64,000 nt of DNA, from the NCBI RefSeq assembly GCF_018417475.1, contig NZ_CP054856.1:1054001-1118000 (forward strand). Reading direction: 5' to 3'. This DNA is from Novosphingobium decolorationis. GTDB taxonomy: Bacteria; Pseudomonadota; Alphaproteobacteria; Sphingomonadales; Sphingomonadaceae. Made by a program: the position numbers and the translations under genes. Shown one piece after another: positions 1 to 8,676 of the stretch (position 1 is its first letter; each line of letters starts with the position of its first letter). The notes below the pieces were generated by a model. That model saw only the letters and a program-made list of their open reading frames with translations. It searched no databases and was not told where the DNA came from.

Positions 1-1
1 C

Positions 2-223
2 CGCCCCGAGGTCCTGATCCTCGATGAACCCACCTCCGCGCTCGATCCCGAGACCGAGCGCCACATCGCGCAGACCTTGCGCCAGGTCCTCCCCGAGGCA
101 ACGATCATCGCCATCACCCACAGACCCGCGCTCGCCGAAGTGGCCGATCGCATCATCACCATCGAGGAAGGCCGTGCGCACGTGCGCACACCCGAGACCC
201 TCGCGCCGCTGGTCGACGCCTGA
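2..223 (+). CDS. ABC exporter ATP-binding domain, C-terminal fragment
   Basis: Only the last 73 codons are inside the window. They carry the Walker B segment and D-loop (LILDEPTSALD), followed by the H-loop histidine (AITHRP), and end about 25 residues later. This is the usual end of an export-type ABC ATPase, either fused to its membrane domain or separate. The stop codon overlaps the start of the next gene (TGATG), so the two are probably translationally coupled. That pairing suggests the transporter and the subtilisin-like peptidase act on the same peptide or protein substrate. The substrate cannot be read from the fragment. Confidence 0.85.
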   Translation, partial: RPEVLILDEPTSALDPETERHIAQTLRQVLPEATIIAITHRPALAEVADRIITIEEGRAHVRTPETLAPLVDA

Positions 224-981
224 TGGGTCCCGATAGGCCCGTCCCCCCGCTCTTTCCCGGACGGACCGGAACGGGCGTGCGCGTCGCGGTGATCGACAGC
301 GGCGTCCACCCGGAGCATGACCACATCGATGCGGCCCGCATCGCGCCGGGCGTTCGCATCGACCGCGAAGGCCTGTGCCATGAAGGACCGGACGAAACGC
401 TTGACCGGCTTGGCCATGGTACGGCGGTCACGGCCGCGATCCTCGAGAAGGCCCCCGGTGCCACCTGCATCCCCGTGCGCGTCTTTGCCGAGAGCCTCGC
501 CACCAATGCCCGCGCGCTCCTTGCCGCGATCCGCTGGGCCACGGCGCAGGACGTCGATGTCATCAACCTCAGCCTCGGCACGACCAACACGGCCCACACC
601 GCGGTCTTCGCCGAGGCGGTTGCAGAGGCCGCGGCAAGGGGAATCGCGGTAATCGCCGCGCACGATGTGGACGGAACCGCGTGTCTGCCCGGAAGCCTGC
701 CTTGCGTGCTGGGCGTCACGCTCGACTGGGACTGCCCGCGCGAACGCTACTATGTGCCCGGCACCATCCCCACCGCCCTGTGCGCCTCGGGCTATCCGCG
801 CGCGATCCCGGGGGTCGCGCCCCGGCGTAACCTCTACGGCATCAGCTTTGCCGTTGCGCAGGTGACCGGCTTCGCCGCGTGCGCTCTGGAGGGACGTGAA
901 AGGCATGACCAGGGCGCGCCAGCCGAGGCTCTGCACGCCGCGCTCGTCGCGGCGCTCGAGACCGCTCCGGCGCTGTCCTAG
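223..981 (+). CDS. small subtilisin-like (S8) serine peptidase
   Basis: At 252 residues this is little more than a bare S8 catalytic domain. The triad is visible as D25 (VAVIDSG), H65 (GHGTAV) and S208 (YGISFA). There is no signal peptide and no recognisable pro-domain, so it probably acts in the cytoplasm. Where subtilisins have the oxyanion Asn (AAGN), this protein reads AAHD, giving Asp148; the eukaryotic convertase PC2 has a similar Asn-to-Asp change. Several cysteines are spread through the second half. The ATG overlaps the stop of an ABC exporter ATPase, so a role in trimming an exported peptide is plausible but inferred. The stop overlaps the stop of the convergent SDR gene. Confidence 0.85.
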   Translation: MGPDRPVPPLFPGRTGTGVRVAVIDSGVHPEHDHIDAARIAPGVRIDREGLCHEGPDETLDRLGHGTAVTAAILEKAPGATCIPVRVFAESLATNARALLAAIRWATAQDVDVINLSLGTTNTAHTAVFAEAVAEAAARGIAVIAAHDVDGTACLPGSLPCVLGVTLDWDCPRERYYVPGTIPTALCASGYPRAIPGVAPRRNLYGISFAVAQVTGFAACALEGRERHDQGAPAEALHAALVAALETAPALS

Positions 982-1676
982 AACGCGATCTCGCGCCCCT
1001 CGTAGTCGAACAGCTTGCCGCTGTCGGGCACCTTCAGGTCCTCGATCACATCGAGAAGCTGCAGCGCGGCGCGTTCAGGATCGAACAGGCGGCCTTCGGG
1101 CACATTGCCCTGAAACGGCTTGGAGAGCGGCGTATCGACCGTGCCCGGATGCAGCGCGACGACAACCGTGCGCGACTTGCGCCGCGCTTCCTCGATGGCG
1201 AGATTGCGCACCATCATGTTGAGCGCGGCCTTGGACGCACGGTAGCCGTGCCAACCGCCCAGGCCATTGTCGCTGATCGAGGCGACCCGCGCCGAAAGCG
1301 CGGCGAAGACCGCGCGCTGGCCCTTGGGGATGAGCGGCAGGAAGTGCTTGGCGACCAGCACCGGACCGATCGCGTTGACCGCATAGGTCTTCGCCAGCCA
1401 CTCGGGATCGAGATCGCGCAGCGCCTTTTCCGGGCCCTTCTCGCCTTCATGGAGGAGCCCCGTCGCCACGATCACCAGCGATGGCGGCGGGCCCTTGGCC
1501 ACCTGCGCAGCGGCGGCCTCGATGCTCGTCTCGTCGGTAAGGTCGATATGCGCGTCACCCCTGCGCGAACGGGCGAACCCGTGGACGACCTCGAAGGCGC
1601 CCTCCTCGATCAGCGCCGCCTCGAAAGCCGCACCAATCCCGCCCGAGGCGCCAATGACGACCGCGCTCGAACTCAT
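978..1676 (-). CDS. SDR family NAD(P)-dependent oxidoreductase (C-factor-like)
   Basis: This is a 232-residue classical short-chain dehydrogenase. It has the nucleotide-binding GASGGIG motif at residues 9-15, a Ser near 128, and the catalytic YxxxK as Y145 and K149 (YRASK). Its overall look resembles the CsgA/C-factor-like subgroup, but the substrate is unknown. The start chosen is the ATG whose bases overlap the stop of yaaA (ATGA), which puts the Rossmann motif at the correct distance from the N terminus. It is the last gene of the minus-strand run and its stop meets that of the subtilisin gene. Confidence 0.88.
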   Translation of the reverse strand: MSSSAVVIGASGGIGAAFEAALIEEGAFEVVHGFARSRRGDAHIDLTDETSIEAAAAQVAKGPPPSLVIVATGLLHEGEKGPEKALRDLDPEWLAKTYAVNAIGPVLVAKHFLPLIPKGQRAVFAALSARVASISDNGLGGWHGYRASKAALNMMVRNLAIEEARRKSRTVVVALHPGTVDTPLSKPFQGNVPEGRLFDPERAALQLLDVIEDLKVPDSGKLFDYEGREIAF

Positions 1677-2425
1677 GCGCGCGAGAACATCCAGCGGTCC
1701 TCTTCGCTCTGTTCGGGCACGAAGCGATAGCCTTCGGCGTCGAAGCCCTTCATGTCCTCGATCTTCGTGATGTGGTGCTCGCACATCCAGCGCGCCATCA
1801 TGCCGCGCGCGCGCTTGGCGTTGAAGCTGATGAAACGCGGGCCGTTGGGGCCCGGCTCGCGAAAATCGACGTCGACGACGCGCAGGCCTTCCAGGCGTCC
1901 CTTGACCGAGGCGAAGTACTCCTGGCTCGCCAGATTGAGGATCGCGCCCGAGCCTTCCTCGGCGACTTCGGCGCGCAGGAAGGCGGCGATGCGGTCATCC
2001 CACCAGTCGGTCAGCGCCTTCTTGCGCGGTGCCCAGCGCGTGCCCATTTCGAGGCGATAGGGGCGCATCGCATCGAGCGGGCGCAGCAGGCCGTAAAGAC
2101 CGGAAAGCAGACGGATGTGGTTCTGCGCAAAGGCGATGCCCTCTTCGTGCAGCGAGAAGGCGTCGAAACCTGCATAGACGTCGCCCGCAAAGGCGAACAG
2201 CGCCTGGCGCTCGGGAAGCTCGGGAAAGTCGCGGAAACGATCCGCGTTGAGCTTCGCCAGCTTGGGCGAGATGTGCATCAGCTCGGACAGCTTCTTCTGG
2301 CTGAGGTTCGAGGCCGATTTCGCCAGCCCCATCGCCTCCTCGGCGAAGTGCGGGGTGGTCAGGTCGAGCGGCGGGAGTTCACGCTCGAAATCGAGCGTCT
2401 TGGCAGGGGACAGAAGCGCAATCAT
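1673..2425 (-). CDS. yaaA: YaaA/UPF0246 family peroxide-stress protein
   Basis: The 250-residue product begins MIALLSPAKTLDFE, the characteristic opening of the YaaA family, and carries the family segments LSGLYGLLRP near residue 110 and FISFNAKRARG near residue 205. In Escherichia coli YaaA limits intracellular free iron during hydrogen peroxide stress. The length matches the family. Two upstream in-frame starts (at 2443 and 2461) would only add a non-conserved tail, so the conserved Met was chosen. It lies 45 bases downstream of cobU and could be read from the cobalamin transcript, although its function is unrelated. Confidence 0.93.
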   Translation of the reverse strand: MIALLSPAKTLDFERELPPLDLTTPHFAEEAMGLAKSASNLSQKKLSELMHISPKLAKLNADRFRDFPELPERQALFAFAGDVYAGFDAFSLHEEGIAFAQNHIRLLSGLYGLLRPLDAMRPYRLEMGTRWAPRKKALTDWWDDRIAAFLRAEVAEEGSGAILNLASQEYFASVKGRLEGLRVVDVDFREPGPNGPRFISFNAKRARGMMARWMCEHHITKIEDMKGFDAEGYRFVPEQSEEDRWMFSRA

Positions 2426-2470
2426 GGGAGGCTGGGTACCCATGACAAAGGGCAGCGTCAAACGCCCAGA

Positions 2471-3001
2471 TCAGCCCGCTGCAAACTTGCCCGCCCCCTT
2501 GAGCGCAAGGGGCAGTCCCGCCGCCACGAACACGACCTCGTCGACCTCCTGAGCGAGGCGCTGGTTGAGCCGCCCCGCCTCGTCGCGAAACCGCCGCGAG
2601 AGCGCGTTGCCCGGCACAATCCCCATGCCCACTTCATTGGCCACAAAGGCAACGGGCACCGGACAGCGAGCCAGCGCGGCCAGCAATTCCTCGCTGCGTG
2701 CGGCGACATCCTCGTCGCCCAGGATCAGGTTGGAAAGCCACAAGGTCAGGCAATCGACCAGCACCGCATCGGCCTCCTGCGCCGCGCGCGCCAAGGCTTC
2801 GGCCAGGTCCAGCGGCGCCTCGATGGTCGTCCAGCGCGCGTCGCGGTCGGCCTGGTGGCGGGCAATACGCTCTTCCATCTCGGCATCGAAAGCCTGCGCG
2901 GTGGCGATGAAGGCCAGGCGGCCGGGCACGGCCTCGATCCGCGCCTGCGCGTGGCGTGACTTGCCCGAGCGCGCGCCGCCCAGAACCAGAAGGCTGGTCA
3001 T
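2471..3001 (-). CDS. cobU: bifunctional adenosylcobinamide kinase / guanylyltransferase
   Basis: The 176-residue protein phosphorylates adenosylcobinamide and then transfers GMP to it, giving AdoCbi-GDP, the substrate of CobS. The P-loop GGARSGKS is at residues 8-15. H49 (ARHQ) corresponds in position to the guanylylated histidine known from Salmonella CobU (His46). The length is normal for CobU/CobP. The ATG overlaps the cobQ stop (ATGA), placing it as the last cobalamin gene of the riboswitch-led minus-strand operon. Confidence 0.96.
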   Translation of the reverse strand: MTSLLVLGGARSGKSRHAQARIEAVPGRLAFIATAQAFDAEMEERIARHQADRDARWTTIEAPLDLAEALARAAQEADAVLVDCLTLWLSNLILGDEDVAARSEELLAALARCPVPVAFVANEVGMGIVPGNALSRRFRDEAGRLNQRLAQEVDEVVFVAAGLPLALKGAGKFAAG

Positions 3002-4458
3002 GCCGTTTTCTCCCTGGCAAGCGCAATCAGCGCGTCAATGTCTAGGTGCGCCTCCAGCCCTTGCGCCAATGCATCGAGCGCAGCATCGACACGCGCGTCG
3101 TGATCTGCGCCCGGACTGGCAACGCCGATCCGCTCCAGCAGGGCGCGGCGCAACGGCCCGGCGGCGAGCAGGCCATGGCAGTACGTCCCCATGACACGCC
3201 CATCGCGCGACAGCGCCCCATCCGGCCGATCCGCGTCCAGCATGGCGAAAGGGTGAGCCAGTGAGGCCCCGTGCGTTTCGCCCATGTGCATCTCGTAACC
3301 GGAAAAGCCTTCACCCAAGGCCGTTCCGCGCACCTGCCGCAGGGCCTTGCGCGGACCGAGCACGGTCGCATGGTCCAGCAGACCGAGCCCCGGCGTCTCG
3401 CCCGGCAGACCTTCGATCCCGTCAGGATCGGCAATGGTTCGGCCCAGCATCTGGAAGCCCGCACAGATCCCCAGCACGCGCCCGCCGCGCCGGTGGTGGG
3501 CCAGGATGTCGATGTCCCAGCCCTGCTGGCGAACGAAATCCATGTCGGCGCGCGTCGCCTTGGAGCCGGGCAGGACGATCAGGGCCGCTTCGGGCGGAAT
3601 GGGCGTGCCGGGCGGGATCATCGCCACATCGACGCCCTCTTCGGCGCGCAGCGGATCGAGATCATCGAAGTTGGCAATGCGCGGTAGCATCGGGCAGGCG
3701 ATTAGCGTCCTGCCCTCGCCACGCATCGGCCGCTTTTCGAGGATCACCGCGTCCTCGCTCGGCAGGTCGGCGACGGTGGAGAGCCAGGGTACGAGGCCAA
3801 AGCCGCGCCAGCCCGTGCGCTCCTCGATCGCCGCATAGCCATCGGCAAAAAGCGCCGGATCGCCCCGGAACTTGTTGACGATGAAGCCCCGGATCATCGC
3901 TGCGTCCTGCGCCTCGAGCACGGCGCGGGTCCCTACCAGCGAGGCGATCACCCCGCCTCTGTCGATATCGCCCACCAGCACAACGGGCACATGCGCCGCG
4001 CGGGCAAAGCCCATGTTGGCAATGTCCCCGCTGCGCAGGTTGATCTCGGCGGGCGAGCCCGCGCCCTCGACCAGTACCATGTCGCAGCGCTCGGACAGGC
4101 GCTTCCAACTGCTGAGCACTTCGCCCAACAGGCTGCGGCGCCCCTCGCGAAAGTTGCCCGATCCCAGCGTGCCGCGCACCTTCCCGTGCACGATCAGCTG
4201 CGAGGTGCGGTCGGCCTGAGGCTTGAGCAGCACCGGGTTCATGTCGGTGTGGAGCGGCGCGCGGGCTCCCAGCGCCTGGAGCGCCTGCGCCCGGCCTATC
4301 TCGCCTCCATCGACGGTGACCGCGGCGTTGTTCGACATGTTCTGCGGCTTGAACGGGAGGACCGACAGCCCCCTGTTCGACAGCGCACGGCACAGCCCCG
4401 CGACCAGCACCGACTTGCCGACATCGGAGCCGGTTCCCTGCAGCATCACCCCAGCCAT
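2998..4458 (-). CDS. cobQ: cobyric acid synthase
   Basis: This is a 486-residue glutamine-dependent amidotransferase that amidates four carboxylates of adenosylcobyrinic acid a,c-diamide. The N-terminal dethiobiotin-synthetase-like domain starts with GTGSDVGKS. The C-terminal class I glutaminase domain has the nucleophile Cys in LGICAGFQ and the His in GTYCHGL. The start at 4458 has a good ribosome binding site (AGGAGG) and gives the conserved MAGVMLQGTGSD opening; longer in-frame extensions lack family similarity. It overlaps cbiB by 13 bases upstream and cobU by 4 bases downstream. Confidence 0.96.
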   Translation of the reverse strand: MAGVMLQGTGSDVGKSVLVAGLCRALSNRGLSVLPFKPQNMSNNAAVTVDGGEIGRAQALQALGARAPLHTDMNPVLLKPQADRTSQLIVHGKVRGTLGSGNFREGRRSLLGEVLSSWKRLSERCDMVLVEGAGSPAEINLRSGDIANMGFARAAHVPVVLVGDIDRGGVIASLVGTRAVLEAQDAAMIRGFIVNKFRGDPALFADGYAAIEERTGWRGFGLVPWLSTVADLPSEDAVILEKRPMRGEGRTLIACPMLPRIANFDDLDPLRAEEGVDVAMIPPGTPIPPEAALIVLPGSKATRADMDFVRQQGWDIDILAHHRRGGRVLGICAGFQMLGRTIADPDGIEGLPGETPGLGLLDHATVLGPRKALRQVRGTALGEGFSGYEMHMGETHGASLAHPFAMLDADRPDGALSRDGRVMGTYCHGLLAAGPLRRALLERIGVASPGADHDARVDAALDALAQGLEAHLDIDALIALAREKTA

Positions 4459-5399
4459 GTGCGGCCTCCTGTAACAAGTGCGCACGCCAGCCAGGCCAGC
4501 AGGCAGGCGCGCAGATAGATGCCCTCGGCCTTGCGCATCGCCGGGGCATCGGCGCAGCGCCCTTCGTCTCCGATCCAGGGCTTGTCGGCTCGGACACCGT
4601 CGTAGTGCACGGGACCGGCAAGTCTCAGGCCCAGCGCGCCCGCCATCGCCGCCTCGCTCCAGCCCGCGTTGGGCGAGGCATGGCGCGCATGGTCGCGCCA
4701 CAAGATGCGCCAGCCTCGCCCCCCTGCAAGACAGATGAGAACACCGCTCAGGCGCGCGGGCACGAAGTTGGCAAGATCATCGATCCGCGCCGCCGCCCAG
4801 CCATAGGCGCGCAGGGGTTCTTCAGGGTGGCCGATCAGGCTGTCGGCGGTGTTGATCGCCTTGTAGATCCATAGGCCCGGAAGGCCCGCGACAACAAACC
4901 AGAACAGCGGCGCGATCACCCCGTCGCAGAAGCTCTCGGCCAGGCTCTCGATGCCCGCACGCGCCACGCCCGCTTCGTCCAGCTCCCGGGTATCGCGCCC
5001 GACGATGCGCCCAACCGCCTTGCGGGCTGCGGGAAGATCTCCTGCGGCCAACGCGCGGCGAACCGGAACGATATGGTCGTACAGGCTGCGCTGGGCCAGC
5101 GCAGGCCAGGCGACAAGCGCAATCACCAGCCAGCTCCACGATCCAGCAAAGCGGCCTGCGACGGTTTCCACGCCCCAGGCCGCCCCTCCCACCATCACCG
5201 GGAGCACGATCATCGCGGCAACGCCCCGCAGGCGCCGCGCGGAAAACGAAAGGTCGGGAAGGTTCCAGCGGCGCTCCAGACCACAAATCACCCGCGCGAA
5301 GGCCCCAACCGGGTGGCCGATCCGGCGGTAGAGCCCCTCCGGCCAGCCGAGCGCGGCGTCGAGCATCAGCGCGCCCAGGACGGCGGCGCCCTCAACCAT
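4446..5399 (-). CDS. cbiB: adenosylcobinamide-phosphate synthase
   Basis: This is a multi-pass inner-membrane protein of about 317 residues (CbiB, called CobD in Pseudomonas denitrificans). It joins aminopropanol phosphate to adenosylcobyric acid. Family segments include LDAALGWPEGLYRRIGHPVGAF at the N terminus, ESLAESFCDGVIAPLFWF in the middle, and the repeated hydrophobic stretches. The ATG at 5399 follows directly after an in-frame GTG at 5402, either of which could initiate. It overlaps the cobC stop upstream and the cobQ start downstream, so the three are tightly coupled. Confidence 0.95.
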   Translation of the reverse strand: MVEGAAVLGALMLDAALGWPEGLYRRIGHPVGAFARVICGLERRWNLPDLSFSARRLRGVAAMIVLPVMVGGAAWGVETVAGRFAGSWSWLVIALVAWPALAQRSLYDHIVPVRRALAAGDLPAARKAVGRIVGRDTRELDEAGVARAGIESLAESFCDGVIAPLFWFVVAGLPGLWIYKAINTADSLIGHPEEPLRAYGWAAARIDDLANFVPARLSGVLICLAGGRGWRILWRDHARHASPNAGWSEAAMAGALGLRLAGPVHYDGVRADKPWIGDEGRCADAPAMRKAEGIYLRACLLAWLACALVTGGRTWLG

Positions 5400-6372
5400 C
5401 ACGGGACCAGCGCGTGAGAGCCGCCTCCAGCCGGGCCAATGCGTGATCGCTGTCCGGCAAGCCGAAGCGCAAAAGCTTGGGATGGCCCTCGAACGGCCGG
5501 GTCAGGATATGCGCCCTGGCGAGTGCCTCGAACAGCGAAGGGGCTCTGTCGGTGGACACCAATCGAAACAGCGGCGAAGCCCCTTGCGCGACGAGGCCGT
5601 GACGCGCGAGCCGCGTATCCAGCCGCTGTGCACGGCGCGGCAGGCTCTGACGCGCCTGCCCGATCCAGTCGGTATCGGCGTAGGCGGCGAGGCCCAGATC
5701 GATGGCCGCGCTCGACAGTGGCCAGTCCCCGTGCAGGCGGCGTAGGGCCGAAAGGAGGGCCGGCGGCGCGAGCACGAAGCCGAGGCGAAGCCCCGCCAGC
5801 CCGAAGAACTTGCCGAACGAACGGGTCACGATCAAGCGGCGCCCTTCGCGCACCTTGCCCGCAACACTCGCACCCTGATGCGCGTCGGCAAAGGCTTCAT
5901 CGACGATCAGCCAGCCGCCCTCAGCCTCCTGCCAATCCAGCGCCGCCAGCACCTCGGCGCGCGTCTGCAAGGTGCCGTCGGGGTTGTTGGGATTGGTGAG
6001 GACACGCACGGTCGGACCCAGCGCTCCGTTCGGAGCGGAGCCGAAAGCCTTGGCATAGGTGCTGTACGTGAGGGGGCCGGGCGCAAGCGGAAACTGCCGC
6101 AGGACCTCTCCCAGAGCGCGAAGGCCCGCTTCGCTTCCCGGCACCGCCGCGCACGTGGCCGGATCGGCTCCGAAGTGGGACGCGGCTACCGCCTCAAGCC
6201 GGGTCAGGGCCGCCGGGTCGGGCAAGGCCCGCCAGTCAGGCACATAGTTCTGAGCCCCCGGCCAGGGCTCCGGATTGATACCGGTGGAAAGGTCGAGCCA
6301 GTCTTCGGGCGTACCGCCGTAGCGCGCGCAAGCCGCCGAGAGGCGCCCGCCGTGGGCCACGAAGGCGCTCAC
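5392..6372 (-). CDS. cobC: threonine-phosphate decarboxylase (CobC-type aminotransferase fold)
   Basis: This is a 326-residue fold-type I PLP enzyme that makes (R)-1-amino-2-propanol phosphate from threonine phosphate for the nucleotide loop. Visible elements are the N-terminal HGG...DLSTGINPEPWP, the TNPNNPDG motif, the VDEAFAD segment, and the probable PLP lysine in TRSFGKFFGLAGLRLGF. The GTG start overlaps the cobS stop (GTGA), and the protein begins at the expected family position. It is named CobC in P. denitrificans and CobD in Salmonella, so symbols across databases conflict; the adjacent phosphatase is the Salmonella CobC. Confidence 0.94.
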   Translation of the reverse strand: MSAFVAHGGRLSAACARYGGTPEDWLDLSTGINPEPWPGAQNYVPDWRALPDPAALTRLEAVAASHFGADPATCAAVPGSEAGLRALGEVLRQFPLAPGPLTYSTYAKAFGSAPNGALGPTVRVLTNPNNPDGTLQTRAEVLAALDWQEAEGGWLIVDEAFADAHQGASVAGKVREGRRLIVTRSFGKFFGLAGLRLGFVLAPPALLSALRRLHGDWPLSSAAIDLGLAAYADTDWIGQARQSLPRRAQRLDTRLARHGLVAQGASPLFRLVSTDRAPSLFEALARAHILTRPFEGHPKLLRFGLPDSDHALARLEAALTRWSRDG

Positions 6373-7082
6373 GCCAGCACCACCAGTGCCGCAAGCGTTA
6401 TGGTCTCGACAAGCTCGATCCCCGCACCGTGCCCATCGCCCGAAATGCCGCCGATACGGCGCTTGAGCCAGAGCGCCCAGAGCGCGCTCGCCGGGAATAC
6501 GGCCAGGAGAGCGGGCGCGAATACCAACGCGCACACCGCCAGCAAGGCGGACCAGGCAAGGCACACCGGCCAGCTTGCGCCGCTTCCAAAGCGCGTACCC
6601 ATTCCGGCATGGAGCGGGGGCAGCAGCAACGTCCAGGCCATCGGTGCAATACGCGCTGCCACGGGCACGAGAACCAGCGCTGGGAGCGGCACCGTGCTCC
6701 ACGCGAGGAACAGCAGAACCAGCTTGGCGAGCAATTGCAGGACGATGGCGACCACGCCGAAGCTGCCGATATGCGGGTCGGCAAGGACGGCGGACAGGCG
6801 CTCACGGTCCCCATGGGCCGCACCCGCCGCATCGGCGATGTCGCCCAGACCGTCGAGATGGAGCGCGCCGGTCATGCCGACCCAAACTAGAAGTCCGCAC
6901 AGGGCGGCAAGGGCTGCGCTGTGGAGCCCCCCGGCCCAGACCGCCCCTGCAAGGCAGGCGCCGACCACAAGGCCCGCCATCGGAAACCAGCGGATCGCTC
7001 GGGCCATGTCATCGCTGGTCGCTCCCACGTCCGGCAGCGGCAGGCGCGTCATCAACTGGAGCGCAAGGATCGCTGCCTTCAT
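6369..7082 (-). CDS. cobS: adenosylcobinamide-GDP ribazoletransferase (cobalamin synthase)
   Basis: The product is 237 residues, very hydrophobic, with about six or seven predicted membrane segments. The family signature GALHLDGLGDIADAAGA is present, the acidic residues of which bind metal and substrate in this CDP-alcohol-like family. The N terminus LALQLMTRLPLP is typical for CobS. It joins AdoCbi-GDP and alpha-ribazole (phosphate) in the inner membrane. Its ATG overlaps the stop of the phosphatase gene and its stop overlaps the cobC start, so the assembly genes are coupled. Confidence 0.95.
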   Translation of the reverse strand: MKAAILALQLMTRLPLPDVGATSDDMARAIRWFPMAGLVVGACLAGAVWAGGLHSAALAALCGLLVWVGMTGALHLDGLGDIADAAGAAHGDRERLSAVLADPHIGSFGVVAIVLQLLAKLVLLFLAWSTVPLPALVLVPVAARIAPMAWTLLLPPLHAGMGTRFGSGASWPVCLAWSALLAVCALVFAPALLAVFPASALWALWLKRRIGGISGDGHGAGIELVETITLAALVVLA

Positions 7083-7660
7083 GGCAAGGCATCCCCGATA
7101 TCGAGCCCCACGACCTGCCCTGCCAGTGTCGAGCCCGGCCAGATCCGCAAGGTCAGGCACGCCCGATACGGCAGGTCGATGGCCCAGACGCCGTGATGGT
7201 CGAGCCCGGTCAGCACGGATAGGGCAGCGTGCATCGCGCCTGCATGTGTGACAACCAGCGCGCCGTCGTCGAGGGCCGCAAGTCCCCTGCGGACCCGGGC
7301 GCAAAGTTGCGACCAGCGCTCGCCGCCGGAAGGAGGATTTCCCTCCGGATCTTCCCAGAAGGCGGTCAGGGCCTCAACATCGATAGCCTCGGGCGCAAGG
7401 CCGTCCCAGGCACCGAAATCGAGTTCCCGCCAAACCGGGGAGGTCTCCAGTTCGAGCCCCAGCTTCTTGGCCAAACGCTGCGCCGGAAGCATCGCACGCG
7501 CAAGATCCGAACTTACCAGCCGTGTGGGCGCCACCTCCTGCACACGCTGGTGCAACACGGCGCAATCCACCACCGCGGGCGCCACGTCGCCATGCCCCCA
7601 CAGCAGTCCCGGGCTCACCGGAGGGACATGGCGAACAAGGTGGATCCGCCGCACGTTCAT
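7079..7660 (-). CDS. histidine phosphatase, probable alpha-ribazole-5'-phosphate phosphatase
   Basis: This 193-residue member of the histidine phosphatase superfamily carries the phosphohistidine motif near the start as LVRH (H11), followed by VPP rather than the usual G or T, and the second active-site His in VTHAGAMH. The segment RELDFGAWDGL matches this family. By position between cobT and cobS it should dephosphorylate alpha-ribazole phosphate or cobalamin phosphate, the role of Salmonella CobC. Both ends overlap neighbours by four bases (ATGA). Confidence 0.88.
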   Translation of the reverse strand: MNVRRIHLVRHVPPVSPGLLWGHGDVAPAVVDCAVLHQRVQEVAPTRLVSSDLARAMLPAQRLAKKLGLELETSPVWRELDFGAWDGLAPEAIDVEALTAFWEDPEGNPPSGGERWSQLCARVRRGLAALDDGALVVTHAGAMHAALSVLTGLDHHGVWAIDLPYRACLTLRIWPGSTLAGQVVGLDIGDALP

Positions 7661-8676
7661 GCGCTCCCGGCCGCCACCTCGGCCTCGGCGAAGGTCGCCA
7701 TCTCGCCGTGCGCGGCCAGCGCGGCGCGCACCAGCGGCACCGCTACCGCCGCGCCGGAGCCCTCACCCAGCCGCATGCCCAGCGCGAGCAGCGGCTCGAG
7801 CCCCAGATGCTCCAGCAAGCGTCCGTGCGCGGCTTCGGCTGAGCGGTGCGCGGCCAGGCAATGGTCGGTGAACGCCGAAAAGGCCGCAGCCAGCGGCGCG
7901 ATTGATGCCGAGGCGATGAACCCGTCAAGCAGCACGGGAATGCGCCGCATGCGCGCAGCCAGCATGGCGCCTGCCATCGCGGCGATCTCGCGCCCTCCAA
8001 GGCGGCGCAGGGTCTCGAAGGGATCGGTGCAGGCCCCGGCATGGAACGCCAGCGCGGCCTCGACCGCGGCGACCTTGCGCGCAACACCCGCTGCATCGAG
8101 GCCAGTACCGCGTCCGCACCAGTCGGCCGCCTCGCCTCCGAAAGCCATCGCCGCAAGCGCGGCTGCGGGGGTCGTATTGGCAATGCCCATTTCGCCCACG
8201 AAGAGAAGCTGGGTCTCCTCCTTCACCGCCTGTGCGCCTGCGTTCAGCGCAGCCAGGCAGTCCGCCTCGTCCATGGCCGGTTCGCAGGCGATATCGCCGG
8301 TCGGACGATCAAGATCGAGCGCGACGATGGAAAGATCAGCCCCGCACGCCGCCGCAAGTGCGTTGATCGCCGCCCCGCCACCCGCGAAATTGGCGACCAT
8401 CTGTGCGGTCACTTCGACCGGAAAGGCGCTGACCCCGCGCGCGGCAACGCCGTGATTTCCCGCGAAGACCAACGCCTGAACCACGTCCAGCCGTGGGCGC
8501 TCGGCCCCTTGCCATCCGGCCATGAAGACCGCGATCTCCTCCAACCGCCCCAGCGATCCGGACGGCTTGGTCAGTTGGGCCTGCCGGGCGCGCGCGGCCG
8601 CGATGGCCCCGGCATCGGGCCCGGGCATCGCCGCAAGCGCATCGAGAAAGGCGGCGCGGTTCTCGAACAGGGTCAT
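7657..8676 (-). CDS. cobT: nicotinate-nucleotide--dimethylbenzimidazole phosphoribosyltransferase
   Basis: The 339-residue protein makes alpha-ribazole phosphate, the activated lower ligand of cobalamin. Family hallmarks are LTKPSGSLGRLE near residue 36, VFAGNHGVAARGVSAFP near 70-90, EMGIANTTPAAA near 155, and the C-terminal LGEGSGAA, which includes the probable catalytic Glu near residue 305. The start was set at the ATG overlapping the stop of the DUF1636 gene; this matches the normal family length. No bluB for making dimethylbenzimidazole is in the window. Confidence 0.96.
   Translation of the reverse strand: MTLFENRAAFLDALAAMPGPDAGAIAAARARQAQLTKPSGSLGRLEEIAVFMAGWQGAERPRLDVVQALVFAGNHGVAARGVSAFPVEVTAQMVANFAGGGAAINALAAACGADLSIVALDLDRPTGDIACEPAMDEADCLAALNAGAQAVKEETQLLFVGEMGIANTTPAAALAAMAFGGEAADWCGRGTGLDAAGVARKVAAVEAALAFHAGACTDPFETLRRLGGREIAAMAGAMLAARMRRIPVLLDGFIASASIAPLAAAFSAFTDHCLAAHRSAEAAHGRLLEHLGLEPLLALGMRLGEGSGAAVAVPLVRAALAAHGEMATFAEAEVAAGSA

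Noticed and set aside
1772..2959. Plus-strand open frame of about 395 codons over yaaA and cobU
   Set aside because: It lies antisense to two well-conserved genes and has no domain.
5392..6702. Longer frame for cobC starting at 6702
   Set aside because: The extra N-terminal part overlaps cobS in a different frame and has no similarity; the GTG at 6372 fits the family start and the GTGA coupling.
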